A DNA stretch of 64,000 nucleotides from the NCBI RefSeq assembly GCF_009846885.1, contig NZ_WUWM01000008.1, positions 124,001 through 188,000 of the forward strand, given 5' to 3'. Origin of the DNA: Paenibacillus puerhi (GTDB lineage: Bacteria; Bacillota; Bacilli; Paenibacillales; NBRC-103111). The notes under the pieces were generated by a model. The model was given only the letters and a program-made list of their open reading frames with translations, was not told the DNA's origin and did no database searches. Both the position numbers and the translations under genes were made by a program. Positions 47,901 through 52,771 of this stretch are shown piece after piece. Each line of letters opens with the position of its first letter. Position 1 is the first letter of the stretch.

Positions 47901-48089
47901 CAGGGGGTCGCGGCCAGTCTGCTTGTCAAGGCCCGGCTGGCAGCCAGCCTTCCTGCGGGCTCATGGCTGCAGGCGCTTCTGCTGCAGGCGATGAGGCTGG
48001 AGATCAAGGCGCAAGCGGGGCGGAAAATTGCCGCGCCGTTCGCTCAGCTGCTGCTGCAGGATCTTGCGTACTTGCAGAATCAGCGATGA
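41931..48089 (+). CDS. giant secreted multi-domain glycoside hydrolase (clan GH-A barrel, CBM9)
   Basis: Exported enzyme of 2052 residues, GGGAGGG before ATG. The signal peptide (about 1-37, ending AAAA) is followed by a jelly-roll domain (about 45-225), Ig-like units and a second jelly-roll (about 445-640). The catalytic barrel (about 758-1063) shows WEMPNEPE with probable acid/base Glu879 and LYITESGWPT with probable nucleophile Glu979, the pattern of clan GH-A. Helical linkers, a NEW3-like domain (about 1362-1470), a CBM9-like domain (about 1584-1786, VIDGDLSDWADAF) and a bacterial Ig-like domain with GSGVSALRY follow. The family is not one I can name. No SLH or sortase signal is seen. It probably acts on a plant or microbial polysaccharide. 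Confidence 0.85.
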   Translation: MYRRTLRRKGQQKICLLMIACLLGVLLPVPAAAATPAPVENIRFHENFESASNQWDGFAWTKESDTGSSSTVGSLTSTNGQYPTVRARPGAWTGYETSNADYTYTFRAKAEEAASGEPKFVRTLFRYKTTGGGAPDYYYFELRPGIKTVYFGKYAGGVDIRLSGPYPISGKVSGFQEQAWYDYTVSVQGDRFRLSIGDVLIAEASDSSHARGTIGFAAKNATIRVDDIRVIAPQEPAGVPQIVHTPPGHVRAGEPVTVTASIYEPGTVPSAVYGTTPVAAQVYFAYGQNAAYQAVTMQGTGNSLYTATIPAAASGPLRYYIRAVGSSGGIAISPGTGAYEVPMTPARLVIGHTPLANVPYNADGAGGFTVSGLTAGATVSAAVYYRYGEEAAFAFVEAVQEGNGFSFKIPGTNQHDSVHYYLEARSSDGAAGRSPETGEHTYAIRPFVRYFTDFQQDAVGSMPVNWAKRGNQTNVGVYEEGNGNKVLRFANTKDGDTASAKFVHSLYQNLDHVKVTFRAKYVNRNTNPSTLYNLWRLRYRASDTQLYNTMEWSTHNTKYIMFRRTPQGGYTNGNYYRSAPDEWHTYQIEASGIHHRLLIDGEQVIEFDDFAVDAPRKGFLQFDTVNGMELLIDDLEISPLPPPFTFYAQPADDYAGIYEYGDPLGLDVTLGSGPKAQSFKVSYTMSRADGDRSEVASGSTTIRLQANEVLTETIRFEPGPQPLGTYDIRVELEVDGIQAPEKTRVMRVAVVRRTAVTGPLDLDHATKFGFNTGYDPTWHPDMLDSVSAMGVRHARQEFDWAAVDRNNGRYDFSAYDEIVANMGSRGIAVTPIMGIATNGAYDSSGVADTPAALEALGAFTRAMVGHYKGSIRRWEMPNEPELAFRPYIPQELVQVQKTFYRNMKKADLDAVLMAGDHTSGVVGVLPAELELGSYSYADAFSYHRYTYGVMPDGFIQQQTGSVQQLIDELGGWKDLYITESGWPTALSGYPNVSQEAQRDYAVRGYLIDMISDRTAALYHFTWKNAGFDDNFYNTSFGVTDGNGRPKLAYAALNTLMTTLDRGRYAGRLDTGDPSIEAHMFLNKGDPVLALWKKVNYGTEPVEQAPVSTVTLAAYGPEPVLTRTDVNGQESALTAEGGVYTLTVGGSPVYLTGLRPQTLYESARALLEARLPDIIAKLQAAAEGVDGASAAAEIAEAGRIHGLIEQALQSTDPSARASGIEQAIRDVYALMGSAADRAGSGSLDRIRVYVALEALYDYAERAAMSLAAARQELGVAGVALDYAAALGSEGTSDSGTARYAYERKIGEHGLMPVSTSAMMRANRYGRLAEQAKSEGDEALSYAYNLLAREFAGAVRHMVASEPVISTEVTMSAERVYGDIEAGDDRSVSLALTNRTSASKTAVLKLIVPEGWESAQTGEQVVSIPITGGGSAVHTFSVKAPVDAVKGIYHATVILELDGKQSDLIQIRMNLIDAIGTKIMPVTVPVQQLQEVTVRLTGTSRAAKSGRVLLKGPDGELLEPVLPGGDAFEIMPGQTIDVKFRWTDRTDRPYREYVCELAVIDTVDARLMFSDAEASLDFLLVQKAGTAPVIDGDLSDWADAFPIHLRGAERNATGLYDKEDLDATAYLKWNEQNLYLAVKVRDDIHKASEPPSGIWKNDSIQVAIDPLNDKGGSYRSDDVDFGLALNDFGEHLGYVFAASPPNQTGDISSAIPFHIQRNDQTHETVYEVQLPGNSIVKDLQSRLSLGQWIGFNVVVGDADFQEGRQNYVGWTKGIADSKNPGLYDSFLLTDAPFTLPERDTLPPHSEASIVGESAGGWYTSDAIVTLTAQDAGSGVSALRYKVNEGQGWSVYEAPIRVAAEGVHRIAYFAEDNAGNREEVKEVEVRIDRTGPVVGSLARTAYRQAEVIELAATAEDSLSGMASLELRLGGALLTAPAVIPAATLSPGPHSLLVTARDKAGHVSSRSFQLEVGVALSELDDIIELGRADGRIANQGVAASLLVKARLAASLPAGSWLQALLLQAMRLEIKAQAGRKIAAPFAQLLLQDLAYLQNQR

Positions 48090-48121
48090 TAGCTTGCTCG
48101 GATAGCAGGCGTATCGTGATG

Positions 48122-48160
48122 GGCTGACACGAACCGACGGTTCGGTCAGCCTTTTTTTTT
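48122..48160 (+). terminator. terminator of the second carbohydrate module
   Basis: Arms 48122-48135 and 48139-48151 pair over 13 positions with one bulged A, followed by nine T. The hairpin is nearly identical to the one at 49499-49536 (see findings). Confidence 0.93.
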
Positions 48161-48309
48161 AGCCTGAAGCCTTTAACGGGTTCCAGCACATGCAACCTTG
48201 CAAGACTGAGAATTTTTGCTTAAATCTACATTAGCGGCGGAATCAACCGGGCAGCAGCCGCATACTCTACACTAGTCATAAAGCGATATGTCAAGGAGAG
48301 GTGAGACGG

Positions 48310-48738
48310 ATGGCTGTCGTAAAAGCCAGAGAGCAGGATATTGACCTGCTCGCCAGGCTGCTCCGCGCCGAAGCGGAAGGGGAAGGGGAGCAGGGCATGC
48401 TGATGGTCGGCAATGTCGGGATCAATCGGATCAGGGCGAACTGCTCGGATTTCAAAGGAATCCGCACGATCGACCAGATGGTCTTTCAGCCGCATGCCTT
48501 CGAAGCGGTACAGCACGGCTATTTCTACCAAAAGTCCAGAGACAGGGATAAGCGGCTGGCAAGAAGGTCCGTGAACGGAGAACGATTGTGGCCCGCCCAG
48601 TTCAGCCTCTGGTACTTCAGGCCGGAGGGCGACTGTCCTCCGACTTGGTATAACCAGCCGCTGGTGGCCCGGTTCAAAAAACATTGCTTCTACCAGCCGA
48701 CAGGCGAAGAATGCGAGAACATTTACAACACGTATTAG
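48310..48738 (+). CDS. cwlJ: spore cortex-lytic cell wall hydrolase CwlJ
   Basis: Germination-specific hydrolase of the Hydrolase_2 (SleB/CwlJ) family, 142 residues, no signal peptide, as in B. subtilis CwlJ. It has LLRAEAEGEGEQGMLMVGNVGINR with the conserved Glu, VFQPHAFEA, and the end LWYFRPEGDCPPTWYNQP. CwlJ degrades cortex peptidoglycan on triggering by calcium dipicolinate and sits in the spore coat. ATG 48310 follows AAGGAGAGG. No GerQ gene, its usual partner in Bacillus, is adjacent. It converges on sleB with only a 23-base gap. Confidence 0.93.
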   Translation: MAVVKAREQDIDLLARLLRAEAEGEGEQGMLMVGNVGINRIRANCSDFKGIRTIDQMVFQPHAFEAVQHGYFYQKSRDRDKRLARRSVNGERLWPAQFSLWYFRPEGDCPPTWYNQPLVARFKKHCFYQPTGEECENIYNTY

Positions 48739-48761
48739 CTATTCATCTATAAAACGGACGA

Positions 48762-49415
48762 TCAGATCGCAAAGATATGCCGGCCGATCGTGATGGTCGG
48801 GGTGCGAGACCAGATCCATTTGCTGGTTGCGGTAGCCGGATTAAAGTAATACAGGGCGTCCTTGGTAGGATCCCAGCCCTTAACAGCTTCAAGAGCTGCC
48901 AGATAGGCGGTGCGATCGGGGATCATCCCGTACTGTCCATCATCCACCGCTGTGAAAGCTCCAGGCTGAAACACGACATCCGAGATCGTATTCGGGAAGG
49001 AATCCGACTGCAGCCGGTTCATGACGACCGCTCCGACTGCGACTTGACCGATGAAGGGCTCGCCTCTGGCTTCTCCATAAATAACTTTTGCCAGGACATC
49101 CAATTCCTTTTGGTTGACCGAGAAGCGCTTCAGCTGTCTCCAGGTCTGCTCTCCGACAATACCGTCACTCGCGAGCCCGTAATCGGACTGAAACTGCTTG
49201 ACAGCCGTATCCGTCTGCGTGCCATATTTGCCATCCAAAAGCTGTGTATAGTAGCCTAGCGTCCGCAATCTGAACTGCAGATCCCACACATCGGGATGCG
49301 CGCTGCCCTTCGTGAGGGTAGCGGGAGACTGGGCTTGACTGACCGGCAAGCCGCTGAGCAGGAATAGAACTATCGAGATGAGGACTGCAAACATGCTGCG
49401 TTGTCTCAAGATCAT
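48762..49415 (-). CDS. sleB: spore cortex-lytic enzyme SleB
   Basis: Cortex-degrading lytic transglycosylase family, 217 residues. A signal peptide (about 1-28) precedes a peptidoglycan-binding PG_binding_1 domain (about 38-100, DVWDLQFRLRTLGYY ... GEQTWRQL) and a Hydrolase_2 domain (about 105-217) with VIYGEARGEPFIGQVAVGAVVMNR bearing the catalytic Glu. The ribosome site AAAGGAG best fits TTG 49409, with ATG 49415 an alternative. YpeB, which SleB needs in Bacillus and which usually lies next to it, is not adjacent here. A sigma-A-like promoter lies before it. Confidence 0.93.
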   Translation of the reverse strand: MILRQRSMFAVLISIVLFLLSGLPVSQAQSPATLTKGSAHPDVWDLQFRLRTLGYYTQLLDGKYGTQTDTAVKQFQSDYGLASDGIVGEQTWRQLKRFSVNQKELDVLAKVIYGEARGEPFIGQVAVGAVVMNRLQSDSFPNTISDVVFQPGAFTAVDDGQYGMIPDRTAYLAALEAVKGWDPTKDALYYFNPATATSKWIWSRTPTITIGRHIFAI

Positions 49416-49435
49416 CAGCTCCTTTCAAGGACTTA

Positions 49436-49463
49436 ATTATAAGGAGCAGGACCGATTAATCAA
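49436..49463 (-). promoter_or_regulatory. promoter-like element before sleB
   Basis: On the minus strand TTGATT (49463-49458), 16 bases, TATAAT (49441-49436). This looks like a vegetative sigma-A promoter, whereas sleB in Bacillus uses forespore sigma-G; a sigma-G match was not seen. Could be chance. Confidence 0.35.
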
Positions 49464-49498
49464 CCTGCAATAATTGGATTTGACCGAGCAAATAGGCG

Positions 49499-49536
49499 AA
49501 AAAGCTGACGCGAACCTCGAGTTCGGTCAGCTTTTT
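49499..49536 (-). terminator. terminator of the catalase gene
   Basis: AAAAAGCTGAC (49499-49509) pairs with GTCAGCTTTTT (49526-49536), with GAAC/GTTC inside; on the minus strand it ends in TTTTT. Its stem nearly repeats the terminator at 48122-48151. Confidence 0.85.
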
Positions 49537-49576
49537 ACTATCTGGAAAAGCAGGTCAAGCGGTATGCCGAGTCTGC

Positions 49577-51154
49577 TTAGTATCCGTCGCTCTGTTGTCC
49601 GGACTGTTCCGCGCGGACAGCCCCTTCCTGCAGGGCGGCTGAGCCGATATGACCGGTCGGGCCTTGAGTCGCGAGAGCCTGGGCCAAGCCTTCGGCCACG
49701 CGTCGTCCGTATTCGGGATCGGCCTGGGAGAAGTACCCGATCATGCGCTCGCTAATATCGGGCTTGCATATTTTTAAGACATCCACCAGGTTGCGGACAA
49801 GCTCATCCTGCTCCTCTGGACTGAATTTGCGGTACGTATCGCCAGCCTGCCCGAAATCATTGGTCCGCTCCAGCTTCTGGCGTACGAGACGATCGTTGTA
49901 GTGGGGCTCATGCTCTTTGCCGATGGGACTGGCTTCGACCAAGCCTCCAAGCGAAGCGGGCTCATAGTCGACATGAGGGCTTTGCTCGGGAGCGCGGTCG
50001 ACGAAAAATGTCATCTGACCATCACGCTGGTTCGTGGCTACCCTCGTCTTGGGCGCATTGATCGGCAGCTGCAGGTAATTGGATCCGACCCGGTAACGCT
50101 GCGTATCCGAGTAAGAGAACGTACGCCCCTGCAGCAGCTTATCATCGGAGAAGTCAAGACCGTCCACCAGCACGCCGGTGCCGAAGGCAGCCTGTTCGAC
50201 CTCGGCAAAATAGTTTTCCGGATTTTTGTTCAGTACCATTCGGCCGACCGGCAGGAACGGAAATTTCTCGTGGTCCCACAGCTTGGTCGGATCGAGCGGA
50301 TCGAAGTCCAGCTCGGGATGCTCTTCGTCGCTTAGGATCTGTACGCAGAGCTCCCACTCGGGAAAGTCGCCTTTTTCGATGGCTTCGTACAGATCCTGGG
50401 TAGCGTGACTCGTATTCTTCGCCTGGATCTCGTCGGCTTCCGACTGGGTCAGATTGCGGATGCCTTGCTTCGGCTCCCAGTGATATTTCACGAGCACGGC
50501 CTCGCCCTCGCTATTCACCCATTTGTACGTGTTGACGCCCGAGCCCTGCATCTGGCGATAGTTAGCCGGAATTCCCCATGGCGAGAACAGAAAGGTAACC
50601 ATATGCGTCGCTTCGGGGGAGAGCGAAAGAAAATCGAACATGCGCTCCGGATTTTGCAGATTATTGACAGGATCGGGCCGGAAGGAATGCACCATATCCG
50701 GAAATTTCAGCGGATCGCGGATGAAGAAAATTTTCAGGTTATTGCCGACCAGATCCCAGTTGCCCTCCTCCGTATAGAATTTGGTAGCGAAGCCCCTCGG
50801 ATCGCGAAACGTTTCAGGCGAATGGCCGCCGTGCACCACCGTAGAGAAGCGGACGAACACGGGGGTGCGTTTCCCCTTCTCCTGGAACAGTTTGGCTCGG
50901 GTGTATCGGGATACGGGTTCTTGCCCGGCCGTACCGTAGGCTTCGAAATACCCGTGCGCCCCGGCCCCGCGTGCATGTACGACGCGTTCGGGAATACGCT
51001 CGCGGTCGAAGTGAGAAATTTTCTCGAGGTAATGTTAGTTCTCCAAGGTCGAAGGACCTCTATCGCCGATCGTACGGATGTTCTGATTATCGGATATCGG
51101 GTGTCCTTGACGGTCCGTTAAGGTAAGGTTGTCCGGCTGCTGCTTATTTTCCAT
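49577..51154 (-). pseudogene. monofunctional heme catalase with in-frame TAA at codon 40
   Basis: A 526-codon frame from ATG 51154 (GGAGG seven bases before) would encode a normal catalase, but codon 40, bases 51037-51035, is TAA. Codons on both sides stay in the same frame: GPSTLEN, stop, [23 protein letters not shown]. Catalases commonly have an aromatic residue here, so a Tyr codon with one changed base is the simplest reading. The rest is intact: His60 in VVHARG, Asn in [11 protein letters not shown], the heme-ligand Tyr in SYSDTQRYR and a full C-terminus. A restart at GTG 50860 would lose the catalytic His. Either a true nonsense mutation, readthrough, or a sequence error. Confidence 0.85.
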
Positions 51155-51286
51155 AATCGTCCTCCAGATTCAAATTCTCTCCTATCCTGCTTCGGGATAA
51201 AGAAAAATATACCAGGATGAATATAACCCGAATGTGGAGGGTTCTTCAGATGCTTCGGGGAAGGAGAAGGACAGGCGGGTGAACGT

Positions 51287-51319
51287 CGAACAAGCCTGAC
51301 GGGAAGTCAGGCTTGTTCG
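51287..51319 (-). terminator. terminator hairpin of the 62-residue Cys protein gene
   Basis: Perfect 14-base arms, 51287-51300 and 51306-51319, loop GGGAA, lying about 60 bases after the end of the minus-strand gene at 51381. Weak T run on either strand; it may also shield the catalase promoter. Confidence 0.6.
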
Positions 51320-51380
51320 GAGGCGGGCTTGCGCCGCATCTTCGTTCTATAAGGGTTCCGCAGACAGCTCATGGAGGCCG

Positions 51381-51569
51381 TTACGCGCTGCGGGTAGCTA
51401 TTTGTTCTTGTTCGTCCATCCAATCGACGGCCGGAAGCTCAGTCAGCGGAGAGCAGACGCCGGCGTTATACAGGACCTGATCAATATAACGAAAGCCCGA
51501 GCTGTATATCGTCTCAACGGATGAATAGTCAGCGGGATGCAGGCGTTGGCAGCAGAGGCAGTAGTACAT
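51381..51569 (-). CDS. small Cys-rich protein of unknown function
   Basis: 62-residue frame starting at ATG 51569 after GAAGGGAG. The N-terminus MYYCLCCQRLHP has three closely spaced Cys and a His, a pattern that could bind zinc or another metal. The rest is acidic and polar with no membrane span. It sits alone between catalase and the small hydrophobic peptide gene, with a hairpin behind it. I do not recognise the family. The ribosome site and downstream hairpin support a real gene. Confidence 0.6.
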   Translation of the reverse strand: MYYCLCCQRLHPADYSSVETIYSSGFRYIDQVLYNAGVCSPLTELPAVDWMDEQEQIATRSA

Positions 51570-51655
51570 AGTTCGACTCCCTTCAACAAGTTCTGACTCC
51601 TATTAAACTATTCGCGGCAGATTGAAACAGCTCTTGTCGGAATATGACTGACGAA

Positions 51656-51694
51656 AAGAAGAAAAACGAAAAAGGACGAACACAGGTGTCGTCC
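51656..51694 (-). terminator. terminator of the small hydrophobic peptide gene
   Basis: GGACGA (51674-51679) and TCGTCC (51689-51694) with inner CAC/GTG pairing; on the minus strand it is followed by TTTTTCGTTTTTC. Good rho-independent shape 30 bases after the peptide stop. Confidence 0.85.
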
Positions 51695-51723
51695 CTTGGG
51701 GGAATTTGGAGGATAAAAGCAGG

Positions 51724-51840
51724 TCAGCCAAACATCTCAATGATGCTTTGTACAAGAAGGACCGGCAGGGTCGCGAAGCCAAACAATCCGAATAGCATGC
51801 CCTTCAACACCGACTTGATGTTGTCCATAAGGCTCATCAT
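51724..51840 (-). CDS. small hydrophobic peptide, 34-38 residues
   Basis: Encoded from ATG 51840, 51837 or 51828 (AGGAG at 51845-51841). The product ends in MDNIKSVLKGMLFGLFGF and then a hydrophobic LPVLLVQSIIEMFG tail; it would be one membrane-spanning or amphipathic helix with a basic start. A near-consensus promoter (51905-51877) and a terminator with a good T run frame it, so expression is likely although the protein is tiny. Small toxins, leaderless bacteriocins and small membrane regulators look like this, but no family is recognised. A plus-strand frame over the same bases (51644-51847) is the antisense shadow. Confidence 0.65.
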   Translation of the reverse strand: MMSLMDNIKSVLKGMLFGLFGFATLPVLLVQSIIEMFG

Positions 51841-51876
51841 CTCCTGACGGTTGGTTTGTTTGTCTAATATGTGAAC

Positions 51877-51905
51877 AGTGTAATGAAAATTCGAAATAAT
51901 GTCAA
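51877..51905 (-). promoter_or_regulatory. promoter of the small hydrophobic peptide gene, with 11-base direct repeats
   Basis: On the minus strand TTGACA (51905-51900), 17 bases, TACACT (51882-51877). Its -35 overlaps the first of two perfect direct repeats AATACTAAACA (51904-51914 and 51919-51929), 15 bases apart, which also sit just upstream of the fur -35. Confidence 0.75.
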
Positions 51906-51942
51906 TACTAAACATTTTAATACTAAACAATAAAATAGCTGC

Positions 51943-51972
51943 ATGACAGATTGGATAAGATTATGGTAAAAT
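51943..51972 (+). promoter_or_regulatory. probable promoter of fur
   Basis: ATGACA (51943-51948), 18 bases, TAAAAT (51967-51972). This leaves about 200 bases of leader before the fur ATG. The strongly AT-rich region up to about 51990 supports a promoter zone. Confidence 0.5.
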
Positions 51973-51995
51973 AATTAAACATCGAAACGCCTATG

Positions 51996-52147
51996 TCGTT
52001 TAGTACCGAAAACGAGCGAATAGTACCTAGCATATAGCAGTGGTCTCCTAGGGAGCCGACTGCTTTTACCATATGAGCATAGATACTGCTGCCCGCTACC
52101 AAGGCGCTGACCGAGGGCTGCTGACACAAGCATCTTAACGGGTAGCG
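51996..52147 (+). promoter_or_regulatory. structured 5' leader of fur with possible attenuator
   Basis: Possible hairpins: 51996-52001/52010-52015; AGCAGT 52036-52041 with ACTGCT 52059-52064, with further inner pairing and TTTT at 52064-52067; and CGCTACC 52095-52101 with GGTAGCG 52141-52147. The second could act as a premature terminator. No known riboswitch motif was recognised. Confidence 0.4.
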
Positions 52148-52180
52148 TGCTTTCGGGCAAAGAAGTGGAGGTGTCCTTTG

Positions 52181-52660
52181 ATGATGAGCATCGTGGACGA
52201 AATTGATAAGCTAAAGCAGCAGCTGATGCTGAAGGGGCACAAGCTTACTCCGCAGCGGGAGGTCACGCTGCGCGTGCTGCTTGAGAATGAAAAGGATCAC
52301 TTGAGCGCTGAAGATGTGTTCATGCTGGTCAAGGAACGATTTCCCGAGATCGGGCTCGCTACCGTATACCGGACGCTGGAGCTTCTGGCTGAGCTTCATA
52401 TCGTCGAAAAGATGAATTTCGGCGACGGGGTATCCCGATTCGACCTTCGCAGCGAGGATCATGAGCATATGCATCACCACTTGATCTGTCATGTATGCGG
52501 AGCTTTGAATGAAATCAAGGATGATTGGCTGCTTGAGCTTGAACAGCGGCTTCAGCGTGAGTACGGCTTTCAGGTAACGGATCACCGGCTTGATTTTATT
52601 GGCATCTACCATTCCTGTAAGAGCGGGGACTGCAAGAAAGCATGCAAAGCCGTATCCTGA
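52181..52660 (+). CDS. fur: ferric uptake regulator Fur
   Basis: Iron-dependent repressor, 159 residues. The winged helix (GHKLTPQREVTLRVLLENEKDHLSAEDVFMLVKE in outline, IGLATVYRTLELL) closely resembles B. subtilis Fur. NFGDGVSRFDLR, HMHHHLICHVCGALNEI and the C-terminal HSCKSGDCKKAC give the metal-binding His and both Cys pairs of the structural zinc site. ATG 52181 has GGAGG at 52167-52171. It is preceded by a long structured leader and followed by a strong terminator, so it is monocistronic. It probably acts on the paired Fur boxes at 19953-19990. Confidence 0.93.
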   Translation: MMSIVDEIDKLKQQLMLKGHKLTPQREVTLRVLLENEKDHLSAEDVFMLVKERFPEIGLATVYRTLELLAELHIVEKMNFGDGVSRFDLRSEDHEHMHHHLICHVCGALNEIKDDWLLELEQRLQREYGFQVTDHRLDFIGIYHSCKSGDCKKACKAVS

Positions 52661-52689
52661 CTTGACCCATACGGATAGACAGTCCCCAT

Positions 52690-52741
52690 AACGTCTTGCC
52701 GGCAGCGGCGCTATGAAGCCAGCTGCGGCAAGACGTTTTTT
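52690..52741 (+). terminator. terminator of fur
   Basis: Left arm 52690-52706 pairs with 52722-52737 with one bulged G; loop of 15 bases, then six T (52736-52741). Strong. Confidence 0.92.
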
Positions 52742-52771
52742 GCTGCTTTTACAAGGGAAGGAGACCGGATC

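Noticed and set aside
49577-50860. Reading the catalase as a gene starting at GTG 50860
   Set aside because: This would lack about 100 N-terminal residues including the catalytic His60; the upstream catalase sequence is in the same frame, so a broken longer gene is the better view.
51644-51847. Plus-strand 67-codon frame opposite the small hydrophobic peptide
   Set aside because: The minus strand has a proper promoter, ribosome site and terminator in matching positions; the plus frame has none.
51996-52147. Fur leader as a T-box or known riboswitch
   Set aside because: The T-box core AGGGTGG and other common riboswitch signatures were looked for and not found.
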